64,000 nucleotides of DNA from Pseudomonas sp. LP_7_YM (GTDB lineage: Bacteria > Pseudomonadota > Gammaproteobacteria > Pseudomonadales > Pseudomonadaceae): positions 496,001 to 560,000 of the forward strand of contig NZ_SOCT01000001.1 in the NCBI RefSeq assembly GCF_004364435.1. Direction: 5' to 3'. The notes below the pieces were generated by a model. It did no database searches and was not told the origin of the DNA. It saw nothing but the letters and a program-made list of their open reading frames with translations. This document shows positions 35,667-44,310 of this stretch, piece by piece. The number at the start of each line of letters is the position of its first letter. Positions within the stretch are counted from its first letter, which is position 1. The position numbers and the translations under genes were made by a program.

Positions 35667-37697
35667 CTACCCCTCAATCATTTTCCGAACTTTTGCGGTC
35701 AACTGGTCGAAAGCGAAGGGTTTGGTGATCATCTGCATGCCTTCCTCAAGAAAACCTGCTCGCGTACCTGCGTTTTCTGCGTACCCGGTGATGAACAGCA
35801 CCCTCAATTCGGGTCGTAACTGGCGAGCGATGTCGGCCAGTTGCCGGCCATTCATGCCGGGCAGCCCGACGTCGCTGATCATCAGGTCGATGCGCTGGCC
35901 AGATTCCAGAATCGGCACGGCGCCAACGGCATCGCCTGCCTCCAGATACGCATAGCCCAGTTCGCTGAGGACCTGACTGACCAATGCGCGTACGGCCTGA
36001 TCATCTTCCACGATCAGGATGGTCTCGCCGTCGCGGGCTTCGATGGTCTGACCATCAAAGCGAATGTCCTCGGCCTCTTTCTCGCCTTGAAAGCGTGGCA
36101 GGAACAGTTGCACGGTCGTACCGTGGTCAACCTGGCTTTGGATGGAAACATGGCCCCGGGACTGTTTGGTGAAGCCGTAGATCATCGACAAACCGAGCCC
36201 CGTGCCCTGACCGATTGGCTTGGTGGTGAAAAAGGGGTCGAACGCTCGAGTGATGACGTTTTCCGGCATGCCGCAACCTGTATCGGTAACGCTGAGCACC
36301 ACGTAATCGCCCGGGAGCAAATTCTCGTGGGCATTGGTGAACGGCCGGTCGAGTCTGCGATTGAACGTCTCGATCATCAACATGCCGCCGCTGGGCATGG
36401 CATCCCGCGCGTTCAGCACCAGGTTGAGCAGGGCACTCTCCAGTTGATTGGGGTCGGCTTCTGCGGTCCAGAGCTGCGGGTCCAGGCACATGTCCAGGCG
36501 CACGCTTTCATTGACGCTGCGATGCAACAGCTCGCCCATAGCGTTGACCAGTTCGTTCATCTCTACAGGTTTGGAATCCAGCGATTGGCGCCGGGAAAAC
36601 GCCAATAGCCGATGGGTCAGTGCCGCAGCGCGATTGGCCGAGGTCACGCCCAGATCGATCAGCCCGTCGAGATCATCGATACGCCCACGCGCTACACGGC
36701 GCCTGAGCAGTTCCAGGCTGCCAATGATGCCCGTGAGCATGTTATTGAAGTCATGGGCGATACCGCCGGTGAGCTGACCCACGGCTTCCATCTTCTGGGA
36801 CTGACGCAGCTCTTCTTCGTTATGACGCAGTTGCGAAGTGCGCTCCTCGACTTGCTGTTCGAGCGATTCGTTCAGTTTGCGCAGTTGGGTTTCGGCCTGT
36901 TTGCGCTCGGTAATATCGGACGTAACCCCGGCGAGCAAACTGACCCGGCCGTTGCGTGCGCGAATGGCGCGGGCGCGTACATCGACCCAGTGCAGCGAGC
37001 CGTCGGGCCAGACATTGCGGAACTCGATAATGAAATCGTGGCCGGTATCGAGGGCGTCTTGCAGCGCCGATTGCATACGAGGCTGGTCGGCGGCATACAC
37101 CGACTCCAGCCATTGGTGATAATTGAAGGGCGCTGGTTCGTCGCGCCCGTAGTGCGTCTTGCTGATGTCCGAGCAATCGAGTTTCAGAAATTCGGCCTCC
37201 AACTGCCAGGCGCCCAGGCTACCGGCCTTGAGGGCGTGCTGCAGGCGCTGCTCACTCTCGAGCATGTCCTCCATGCGGCCGCGCGCCTCGTATTGCCTTC
37301 GTCGGCCCCGCACGGCGGTGGTTACCAGGCTGACCAGCGTCGCCGGATGAAAGGGACGCTCGAGGAAGGTCACGTTGCCCAACAGTTTGCCCAGTCGCGC
37401 CGAGGGATTGTCTTCAGGACCGCCGTGATGAGTCAGCAGTACGACGGGTAAATCCGACCATGCCGGTTGATGGTTCAGCAGGCTGAGCAAAGGGTTGAGA
37501 TCGACCCCGCGCAACGCTTCATCGGCAATGATGGCAAGACCGGCGCCTGAGGCCATTTCCTTGCATAGGTCGGTCAAGTCGTGGGTGATCAGCGCCGGGA
37601 AGCCTGCCTCCTGCAGGATTCTCAACGCGATCTGACTGTCCCGCCCTTGCGGAGCCAGGATGATTGCACGTTCCGCCAGCTGTCCCGGCGTGCTCAC
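35667..37697 (-). CDS. PAS hybrid histidine kinase with N-terminal pseudo-receiver
   Basis: This 676-residue cytosolic kinase starts with a receiver-like domain (about 10-130) that looks degenerate. The switch Lys is replaced by Arg in TFLERPFHP, and the acceptor region reads LAIIADEAL. A PAS/PAC domain follows (about 155-270, HWVDVRARAIRARNGRVSLL), then a coiled coil and HisKA with GGIAHDFNNMLTG. HATPase_c (NLVLNARDAMPSGG, DTGCGMPE) and a C-terminal receiver with Asp in LMISDVGLPGMNG complete it. Its ATG overlaps the stop of the KaiC-like gene by four bases, so the two are co-translated. By analogy with cyanobacterial KaiC-SasA it could be the kinase partner of the KaiC-like ATPase, but SasA's KaiB-like sensor domain is not visible here. 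Confidence 0.9.
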   Translation of the reverse strand: MSTPGQLAERAIILAPQGRDSQIALRILQEAGFPALITHDLTDLCKEMASGAGLAIIADEALRGVDLNPLLSLLNHQPAWSDLPVVLLTHHGGPEDNPSARLGKLLGNVTFLERPFHPATLVSLVTTAVRGRRRQYEARGRMEDMLESEQRLQHALKAGSLGAWQLEAEFLKLDCSDISKTHYGRDEPAPFNYHQWLESVYAADQPRMQSALQDALDTGHDFIIEFRNVWPDGSLHWVDVRARAIRARNGRVSLLAGVTSDITERKQAETQLRKLNESLEQQVEERTSQLRHNEEELRQSQKMEAVGQLTGGIAHDFNNMLTGIIGSLELLRRRVARGRIDDLDGLIDLGVTSANRAAALTHRLLAFSRRQSLDSKPVEMNELVNAMGELLHRSVNESVRLDMCLDPQLWTAEADPNQLESALLNLVLNARDAMPSGGMLMIETFNRRLDRPFTNAHENLLPGDYVVLSVTDTGCGMPENVITRAFDPFFTTKPIGQGTGLGLSMIYGFTKQSRGHVSIQSQVDHGTTVQLFLPRFQGEKEAEDIRFDGQTIEARDGETILIVEDDQAVRALVSQVLSELGYAYLEAGDAVGAVPILESGQRIDLMISDVGLPGMNGRQLADIARQLRPELRVLFITGYAENAGTRAGFLEEGMQMITKPFAFDQLTAKVRKMIEG

Positions 37698-39178
37698 GCG
37701 TCCTCGTCCCGCAACAGTGGATTGCCTTCGCCGAAATAATGCGGCACGCCGCGCAGTACGCCCTGGAATGCATCCAGTGGAGCACCGATTTTCATACCGG
37801 AGCCACTGATGCGGTATTCGCGAATGGTCGATTCATGGGTACCTGTGCGTTTCTTGATGATGGAGATGGCGCGCCGGACTTTGCCCAGCGCTTCGAAGTA
37901 ACGCAACAGAATCACGGTGTCGGCCAGATAGGTGATATCGACCGGAGCACGCATATCGCCCACCAGGCCGTGCTGTGCGACCGTCATGAACGTCGAAGCG
38001 CCCTGACGGTTGAGGTAGAGCAACAGTTCATGCATGTGCAGCACCAGCGCGTTCTCTTCCGGCATCGCCGCCTGATAGCCATTTAGGCTGTCGATGATCA
38101 CGGTGCGGATCTGCTTCTCGTCCACGCTGCGACGGACGCGGTGGGCGAACTCGCCAGGGGACAGTTCGGCAGCATCCACTTGCTCGACCAGCAGATTGCC
38201 GGTTCGCTGCAACGCCGCCAGGTCGATCCCGATCTTCTTCATGCGTTCGAACAGCAGGCCCATTTCTTCGTCGAAAATGAACAGACCGACCCGTTCGCCG
38301 CGTAAGACGGCCGCCGCTGCGAACACCATGGAAATAAGCGATTTGCCGGTCCCGGCCGGACCCAGGATCAAGGTGCTGGAGCCACTGTCGATGCCACCGC
38401 CGAGCAGCGCATCGAGTTCCGGAATATTGCTGCTCAACTGACTGCTCGCGTAACCGCTGCGATGCTCGGCGGCCACCAGACGCGGGAATACATGAATGCC
38501 GTCGGCCATGATGTTGAAGTCGTGATAGCCGCCGCGATATTTCTGCCCGCGATATTTCACCACCCTCAGGCGCCGCCGCTCGGCGCCATAGGCGGGTGTC
38601 AGCTCTTCAAGGCGGATCACCCCATGGGCCACGCTGTGGACGGTCTTGTCCAAGGCCTCGGTAGTCAGGTCGTCGAGCAGAATCACCGTGGCGTCATAGC
38701 GCGCAAAGTAGTGCTTGATCGCCAGGATCTGCCGACGGTAGCGCAACGAACTCAGTGCCAGCAGGCGGATCTCCGACAGGCTGTCGATGACCACGCGTGT
38801 CGGCTTGACCCGCTCGACCACCTCGAAGATTTGCCTGGTCGCTTCGCCCAGTTCAAGGTCGGAGGAATACAGCAGACTTTGCTGATGCTCGGCATTGAGC
38901 AGATCTTCGGGCGGCGTGAGTTCGAATACCTCGATGTGCTGGTCGAGCTCCCAACCATGCGAACGTGCGCCGTCGCGCAACTCGCGTTCTGTTTCGGAAA
39001 GAGTGATGTAGAGACCGCGCTCACCTACAACAGCGCCCGCCAGGAGAAACTGAAGGGCCACGGTGGTCTTGCCGGTTCCGGGTTCTCCTTCCAGAAGAAA
39101 CACATGACTGCGTGAAAGACCTCCAGCGAGGATGTCGTCCAGGCCCACAATGCCGGTAGCCGCTTTTGATGTACTCAA
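37694..39178 (-). CDS. KaiC-like tandem RecA-type ATPase
   Basis: This 494-residue protein has two KaiC/RecA domains. Domain 1 (about 1-235) has Walker A GEPGTGKTTVAL and Walker B RVVIDSLSEI. Domain 2 (about 236-480) has Walker A GPAGTGKSLISM and Walker B TVIIDSLNGY. The catalytic EE pair is present in domain 2 (IFDEEMG), but in domain 1 it reads SET, so one Glu is lost. At the place of cyanobacterial KaiC Ser431/Thr432 I read Thr-Tyr (DITYLADT), by hand alignment. No KaiA or KaiB is nearby, so a circadian oscillator is not supported. The gene is co-translated with the downstream hybrid kinase and is a likely regulator of it. Confidence 0.9.
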   Translation of the reverse strand: MSTSKAATGIVGLDDILAGGLSRSHVFLLEGEPGTGKTTVALQFLLAGAVVGERGLYITLSETERELRDGARSHGWELDQHIEVFELTPPEDLLNAEHQQSLLYSSDLELGEATRQIFEVVERVKPTRVVIDSLSEIRLLALSSLRYRRQILAIKHYFARYDATVILLDDLTTEALDKTVHSVAHGVIRLEELTPAYGAERRRLRVVKYRGQKYRGGYHDFNIMADGIHVFPRLVAAEHRSGYASSQLSSNIPELDALLGGGIDSGSSTLILGPAGTGKSLISMVFAAAAVLRGERVGLFIFDEEMGLLFERMKKIGIDLAALQRTGNLLVEQVDAAELSPGEFAHRVRRSVDEKQIRTVIIDSLNGYQAAMPEENALVLHMHELLLYLNRQGASTFMTVAQHGLVGDMRAPVDITYLADTVILLRYFEALGKVRRAISIIKKRTGTHESTIREYRISGSGMKIGAPLDAFQGVLRGVPHYFGEGNPLLRDEDA

Positions 39179-39427
39179 GAATCGCCCTCTTGCGACCTGA
39201 AAAGAGCGATGATCACCGCGTAAATGCGGTTCTTCGCTGCCATCTCACTGGACCCTTGCCGCTGTTCGCCGTTCAGTTTATCTGGGCTTCACAAGGGGGC
39301 AGACGAGCTTTTCAAGCGCTTTGCTGTCCGGCCAATGGCGCAACCGTGGCCTGCGGCAATCGCACCGCCTTGGTATAGTCCGACGTCCGGAAGTTTCAAT
39401 CCACACAGCTATTCAAGGATCAATGCC

Positions 39428-40240
39428 GTGTCCGACTACAGCGCTTTCAAGGTCGGGCTGACCGACCATATCGCCCACGTACAAATCAGCCGCCCGGAAA
39501 AGATCAATGCCATGAACGCGGCATTCTGGAGTGAGATCATCGAGGTTTTTCAGTGGATCGAAGACACCGATGAGGTGCGCGTGGTGGTGCTCAGCGGCGC
39601 GGGCAAGCATTTTTCTTCAGGCATCGACCTGACGCTGCTGGCGTCGGTCGCCAACGAGCTGGGCAAGGATGTCGGCCGCAACGCGCGAATGCTGCGGGGC
39701 AAAATCTTGCAGATGCAGGCGTCTTTCAACGTTGTCGACCGCTGCAGCAAGCCAGTGCTTGCCGCCGTGCAGGGCTATTGCATCGGTGGCGCCATCGACC
39801 TGATCAGTGCCTGTGACATGCGTTACGCAGCGGACGATGCCCTGTTCTCTATCCGAGAAATCGACATGGGCATGGCAGCCGATGTCGGCACGCTGCAGCG
39901 CCTGCCCAGGCTGATCGGCGACGGCATGATGCGGGAAATGGCCTACACCGGGCGCAACGTCAAGGCGGACGAGGCGCTGCGCATCGGTCTGGTGAATCGT
40001 GTCTTCATGAGCCACGATCAATTGCTGGACGGCGTGTTCGCTATGGCTGGCGAAATCGCTGCAAAATCGCCGATCGCCATCACCGGCAGCAAGCGCATGA
40101 TTGCGTACATGCGCGATCACAGCGTCGATGATGGTCTCGAATACGTTGCCACCTGGAACGCTGCCATGTTGCAATCGGCGGACCTGAAGCTGGCGATGGT
40201 GGCCCACATGGGTAAGCAGAAGCCGGTCTTCGATAATTGA
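39428..40240 (+). CDS. crotonase/enoyl-CoA hydratase family protein
   Basis: This 270-residue crotonase-fold enzyme begins VSDYSAFKVGLTDHIAHVQI. The oxyanion-hole segments are SGAGKHFSSGIDL and QGYCIGGAIDLISACDMRYA, and the usual Glu and Asp positions follow in IREIDMGMAADVG. This pattern matches dienoyl-CoA isomerase/enoyl-CoA hydratase members that act on acyl-CoA thioesters. The start is GTG 39428 with AAGGA eight bases upstream; the frame is open further upstream without support. It is followed after 102 bp by nudC, with which it may be co-transcribed. Confidence 0.88.
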   Translation: MSDYSAFKVGLTDHIAHVQISRPEKINAMNAAFWSEIIEVFQWIEDTDEVRVVVLSGAGKHFSSGIDLTLLASVANELGKDVGRNARMLRGKILQMQASFNVVDRCSKPVLAAVQGYCIGGAIDLISACDMRYAADDALFSIREIDMGMAADVGTLQRLPRLIGDGMMREMAYTGRNVKADEALRIGLVNRVFMSHDQLLDGVFAMAGEIAAKSPIAITGSKRMIAYMRDHSVDDGLEYVATWNAAMLQSADLKLAMVAHMGKQKPVFDN

Positions 40241-40342
40241 CTGCGGAGCGGGTTTCGCAGGCGCCTGCCATCGACGCCTGTCCGGACACCGACTGAGGAG
40301 CCGGATGGCGGCGGACAGGTTTTTGAACAGAGGAGTTCTTTC

Positions 40343-41191
40343 ATGACGCGCCCCAGGCGTTGGACCACCGCCGTGCTGGATACTCAGGCAACGGGCGGCT
40401 GGGCCGTGGTCCACAGTGACCAGGGTTTTCTGCAAGACGACAACGGGGTGATGTTCCCCCGCGAATGGCTAAAGGGTCTGGATTTGCCTTTGAGCAGTGA
40501 GCACGGGATCGGCCATTTCGATGGCGAGCCGGTTTATGTGCTGGTGCTCAAGCAGGCAGTCTTGCTGGAAGGCATGGGTTGGCAGACGTTGCGCCAGTTC
40601 ATGCTGGCCGACGATGCCGATGTGTTTCAGATGCTCGGTTACGCCGCGCAGATCAGCACCTGGGCACGCGAGCATCGTTTCTGCGGCAGCTGCGGTCAGC
40701 CCATGCAGCAGGTGCCGGGTGAGCGGGCCATGTATTGCCGGGACTGCGACCTGCGCTCGTATCCGCGAATCTCGCCGAGCATGATCGTGTTGATTACCCG
40801 CGGCGACGAGGTGCTGCTGGCGCGTTCCCCGCGTTTCGTGACCGGTGTCTACAGCACGCTGGCCGGGTTTGCCGAGCCTGGAGAGGCTGCAGAAGACTGC
40901 GTGCGTCGCGAGGTCATGGAAGAGGTACAGGTCAAGGTCCGGAATATCCAGTACAAGGGCAGCCAGTGCTGGCCCTTTCCCCACTCGATGATGCTGGGCT
41001 TTCATGCGGAATACGACAGCGGCGAGATCGTGCCTCAGGCCGACGAGATCGAAGATGCGCAGTGGTTCAGCATCCACGACATGCCACCTTTACCGGCGAG
41101 TCGGTCCATTGCGCGCTATCTGATCGACCTCTATCTGGCCCAGCGCTCAGGCGCCGCTGAACCAGTGCTGCCAGGCCAGGCGGACAGTTAA
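40343..41191 (+). CDS. nudC: NAD(H)/capped-RNA pyrophosphatase NudC
   Basis: This 282-residue Nudix hydrolase has the NudC zinc finger ([10 protein letters not shown] and [20 protein letters not shown], four Cys) before the Nudix box [20 protein letters not shown]. It ends with the [14 protein letters not shown] segment that marks the NADH-specific subfamily (SQPWPFPxS). It hydrolyses NADH to NMNH and AMP and removes NAD caps from RNA. Its 3' end overlaps the end of the convergent permease gene by 45 bp. Confidence 0.94.
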   Translation: MTRPRRWTTAVLDTQATGGWAVVHSDQGFLQDDNGVMFPREWLKGLDLPLSSEHGIGHFDGEPVYVLVLKQAVLLEGMGWQTLRQFMLADDADVFQMLGYAAQISTWAREHRFCGSCGQPMQQVPGERAMYCRDCDLRSYPRISPSMIVLITRGDEVLLARSPRFVTGVYSTLAGFAEPGEAAEDCVRREVMEEVQVKVRNIQYKGSQCWPFPHSMMLGFHAEYDSGEIVPQADEIEDAQWFSIHDMPPLPASRSIARYLIDLYLAQRSGAAEPVLPGQADS

Positions 41192-41926
41192 ACCGAGGAC
41201 CACGGTAATGAATACAGGGCGGATGAATTTGGCGCCGCCCTGAATTGCCGTCCGCGCACCCAGAAATGCGCCCACCATCAACGCCAGCCCCATGACCAGA
41301 CCGATGACCCAGTCCACCGAGCCATTGACCGCGAAGATCACGAGTGCGGCGGCATTGCTGACGAAATTCATGCTTCGTGCCACACCGCTGGCCTTGACCA
41401 GGTCGACCGGGTACATCAGCAGTGTACTGACCGTCCAGAATGCCCCAGTGCCAGGCCCCGCCACGCCGTCGTAGAACCCCAGGCCCAGTCCTTGTGGCAG
41501 CTGCCATTTGCGCTTGATCGGCGCGTTGTTGTCCAGCGGCGCCTTGGGCGTCCCGCCGAACAGCAGGTACAGGCCGCAGCCGAAAACGATCACGGGCAGC
41601 ATCTGGTTCAGCAGTTCGGCAGGCAGATAATGCGCAACCACGGCCCCGATCAAAGCACCGACAGCGGTGCCGATCAATGCAAGGGTCCACTGTCTGGGGT
41701 GAAACAGCTTGCGCCGGTAGAAGGTGAGCCCTGCTGTGGCGGAGCCGAAGGTCGAGCTGAGTTTGTTGGTGCCCAGCACCAGATGCGGCGGCAGACCTGC
41801 GGTCAACAGAGCAGGGGTGGTCAGCAGGCCGCCACCTCCGGCAATGGCATCGATGAAACCGGCAACGAAAGCGACAACGGCAAGCACCACCAGTGTGATG
41901 GGATCTACGGTAAGTTCGAACGGCAT
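41147..41926 (-). CDS. TauE/SafE-family membrane permease
   Basis: This 259-residue inner-membrane protein has about eight hydrophobic segments and the family features [19 protein letters not shown] near the N-terminus and, in the second half, [17 protein letters not shown]. TauE/SafE proteins export sulfite, sulfoacetate or related small organic anions. The substrate of this member is not evident, and none of its neighbours is a sulfonate gene. It is transcribed leftward into the nudC 3' end, overlapping by 45 bp. Confidence 0.88.
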   Translation of the reverse strand: MPFELTVDPITLVVLAVVAFVAGFIDAIAGGGGLLTTPALLTAGLPPHLVLGTNKLSSTFGSATAGLTFYRRKLFHPRQWTLALIGTAVGALIGAVVAHYLPAELLNQMLPVIVFGCGLYLLFGGTPKAPLDNNAPIKRKWQLPQGLGLGFYDGVAGPGTGAFWTVSTLLMYPVDLVKASGVARSMNFVSNAAALVIFAVNGSVDWVIGLVMGLALMVGAFLGARTAIQGGAKFIRPVFITVVLGLTVRLAWQHWFSGA

Positions 41927-42070
41927 GGCAGCGGGCTTACTAGGCAGATGGGCAGAGGGGCTGCCCGGAAGTGCGACATTCTACCTGTAAGCCCTGAGCC
42001 ATTGCAGAGCGTAACGGTGCTTTTATTTATTGACGCTGTAGCGACGCCTTTAATCGCCTGTTGTATTTTT

Positions 42071-42093
42071 CGCGAATGAATTCGCTCCCACAG
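42071..42093. repeat. REP-like palindromic element
   Basis: CGCGAATGAATTCGCTCCCACAG contains the palindrome GCGAAT-GA-ATTCGC at 42072-42085. It matches the general form of Pseudomonas REP elements that occur in many intergenic spaces. It lies between the start of the permease gene and the end of the oxidoreductase gene. Confidence 0.6.
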
Positions 42094-42134
42094 CAGGTCA
42101 CCGTTCAGCCCTTCCTTTCACGTGTTACCCAAGC

Positions 42135-43274
42135 TCAAACCTCTGACACAGTCACCCAGCGCATCTCTTTGGCAGCCACTCGAATCGCCGTCGCCAACCG
42201 CTCGACTTCCAGCGCTTCGGCAAAATCCGGGCCTTCGCTGGTTTGGCCACATAGCGCCTGGATCAGCGCACGCACCTCCAGAGTCTTCAGCTCGTTGTAG
42301 CCCAACTGATGCCCCGGTGCCGGGCAAAACGCTGCATAACCGGGCTGCGCCGGTCCTGCCAGAATTTGCTGGAAGCCATCCCGGCCCGGCGCTCCAGCAC
42401 GGTACAGGCGCAATTCGTTGAGCCGTTCCTGATCGAACGACAGCGTGCCCCTGGTGCCGCCGATTTCAAAACTCAGGTGATTCTTGTAGCCGTGTTTCAG
42501 CCAACTGCTGCCGAATGTCCCACGGGCACCATTGGCGAAACGCAGCAGGGCGTAGGTCTGGTCATCGACGGCAATCTTGCGCTGCTGCGGGCTGCCGCCC
42601 TCTGCAGGGCGCTGAGCATGTACGGTTTGCGAGTCGGCACATACCGACTCGATATCGCCCAGCAGGTAGCGGGCCATTGCCAACAGGTGACTGCCCAGAT
42701 CTGCAAGCGCGCCTCCGGCATGAGCCTGCTCACAGCGCCAGGACCACGGTGATTGCGGGTCGCCCATGAAGTCCTCGCTGAACTCCCCCTGAAAACTGAT
42801 GATCTGCCCCAATTCGCCGCTTTCGATCATGTTTCGGGCCAGACCAATAATCGGGTTGTGCTGATAGTTATAACCGACGCGCGTCACGACGCCGGCTTTC
42901 ACCGCTGCGCTGTGCATGGCCCGCGCTTGGTCGAGGCTGACAGCCAGTGGCTTCTCGCAATACACCGCTTTGCCGGCTTCGAGGGCGGCCATCGCCATGG
43001 GGCAATGCAGATGATTGGGCGTGGTAATGGCCACCAGATTGACGGCTGGATCGCTGATTAATTGTTGCCAATCAGCGTGACTGTGGTCGAACCCCCAAGC
43101 CCGCGCGCAGTGCTCGGCCCGGGCGGCATCGGCGTCGGCCAGCGCATGGAGTTTGAGGTTGACCGGCAAATCGAAGGTGGTGCGGGCATTCTGGAAAGCC
43201 AGCGCATGCGCCCGCCCCATGAAGCCGGTGCCGATCAGGCCTATGCCTAAATCGGGAAGCGATGACTGGCGCAT
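42135..43274 (-). CDS. Gfo/Idh/MocA-family oxidoreductase
   Basis: This 379-residue NAD(P)-dependent dehydrogenase has the N-terminal nucleotide motif GLIGTGFMGRAHA and the conserved catalytic-region EKP (AVYCEKPLAVSL). The C-terminal substrate domain contains GGALADLGSHLLAMARYLLG. Family members oxidise or isomerise cyclic polyols and sugars such as myo-inositol derivatives; the exact substrate is unknown. It is a single gene. A palindrome of the GGAA-N6-TTCC type lies 58 bp upstream, which hints at an RpiR-type regulator. Confidence 0.9.
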   Translation of the reverse strand: MRQSSLPDLGIGLIGTGFMGRAHALAFQNARTTFDLPVNLKLHALADADAARAEHCARAWGFDHSHADWQQLISDPAVNLVAITTPNHLHCPMAMAALEAGKAVYCEKPLAVSLDQARAMHSAAVKAGVVTRVGYNYQHNPIIGLARNMIESGELGQIISFQGEFSEDFMGDPQSPWSWRCEQAHAGGALADLGSHLLAMARYLLGDIESVCADSQTVHAQRPAEGGSPQQRKIAVDDQTYALLRFANGARGTFGSSWLKHGYKNHLSFEIGGTRGTLSFDQERLNELRLYRAGAPGRDGFQQILAGPAQPGYAAFCPAPGHQLGYNELKTLEVRALIQALCGQTSEGPDFAEALEVERLATAIRVAAKEMRWVTVSEV

Positions 43275-43331
43275 GACGACGTCCTTTAAGGCGTATTGTT
43301 GTGCGCAAAAATGTATTCGCTGGATGTTCTG

Positions 43332-43351
43332 GATGGAATCTTTATTCCATC
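43332..43351. promoter_or_regulatory. palindromic operator candidate GGAA-N6-TTCC
   Basis: GATGGAAT at 43332-43339 and ATTCCATC at 43344-43351 form a perfect inverted repeat with a four-base centre. The inner GGAA-N6-TTCC matches the site form I recall for RpiR-type IolR repressors of inositol genes in rhizobia. It lies upstream of the minus-strand oxidoreductase gene. Confidence 0.5.
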
Positions 43352-43512
43352 AGATAACCCTCAGATTCACCTCAGTCCAGCGTCTATAGGAAACGTCGGA
43401 GGTCACGACGGCAGCGAAGGCGGTGGTTCAGCGGCGTCTTCACTGACTGACACCCCGCGTTCACCGTCAAACCAGCGGGTGCAAGAAGGCGCCCTGGGTG
43501 AGGTTCAGCCCA

Positions 43513-44280
43513 TCAAGACAAAAAGCCGCCATCCACATTCAACGCGACACCTGTGGTGTAGCTCGACGCATCGCTGGCCAGGTACAGCACGGCGCCGGCC
43601 ATCTCACTGGGTGCGGCAACGCGCCTGAGCGGGATCTGGGCCAGCGCGGTGTTGAGAATGTTCTCGTTGCTGACCAGCGCTGAGGCGAATTTGGTGTCCG
43701 TCAACCCTGGTAGCAGCGCGTTGCAGCGGATACCGAACTGTGCGCACTCCTTGGCGAAGACCTTGGTCATGTTGATCACTGCCGCTTTGGTCACCGAGTA
43801 GACGCCTTGAAAAACGCCCGGCGAGACGCCGTTGATCGACGCTACGTTGATGATGCTGCCACCGCCGTGTTCACGCATCAGCCTGCCGGCTTCGACCGAC
43901 ATGAAAAAGTAGCCGCGAATGTTGACGTCCACCGTCTTCTGAAACGCCCCTGGATCGGTGTCCAGCACATTGCAGAACTGCGGGTTGGTTGCAGCGTTGT
44001 TGACCAGAATGTCGAGCCTGCCGAACTCTTCCCGAATCCGTGCGAAGACGCCATTGATCTGCTCCATCTCGCCGATATGGCAGGCAATTGCCGTGGCCTT
44101 GCCGCCGTCTGCGATGATCGCATCGGCGACGTGCTGGCAGCCTTCAAGCTTGCGGCTGGAGACGATGACATGAGCACCTTGTTGCGCCAGCAGCTTGGCA
44201 ATCGCCTCACCGATGCCGCGGCTGGCGCCGGAAACAAAAGCAATCTTGCCGTCGAGGTCGAACAGTTGGGTCTTTGACAT
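43513..44280 (-). CDS. SDR-family oxidoreductase
   Basis: This 255-residue classical short-chain dehydrogenase has the cofactor motif SGASRGIGEAIAKLL and NNAATNP. The catalytic Ser is near IINVASINGVSPG, with YSVTKAA holding the Tyr and Lys, and a C-terminal TGVALNVDGGFLS. It would reduce or oxidise a keto/hydroxy substrate, plausibly acyl-CoA-related given its neighbours. ATG 44280 is preferred over the ATG at 44304. It starts 30 bp after the stop of the phosphotransferase gene and is probably in the same operon. Confidence 0.92.
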   Translation of the reverse strand: MSKTQLFDLDGKIAFVSGASRGIGEAIAKLLAQQGAHVIVSSRKLEGCQHVADAIIADGGKATAIACHIGEMEQINGVFARIREEFGRLDILVNNAATNPQFCNVLDTDPGAFQKTVDVNIRGYFFMSVEAGRLMREHGGGSIINVASINGVSPGVFQGVYSVTKAAVINMTKVFAKECAQFGIRCNALLPGLTDTKFASALVSNENILNTALAQIPLRRVAAPSEMAGAVLYLASDASSYTTGVALNVDGGFLS

Positions 44281-44310
44281 GGTGTCTTCCTTATCCTGTC
44301 GCAATCGTTG

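Noticed and set aside
37694..39178. Circadian clock locus
   Set aside because: Only a KaiC-like protein is present; KaiA and KaiB are absent and the phosphosite residues differ, so a Kai oscillator is not supported.
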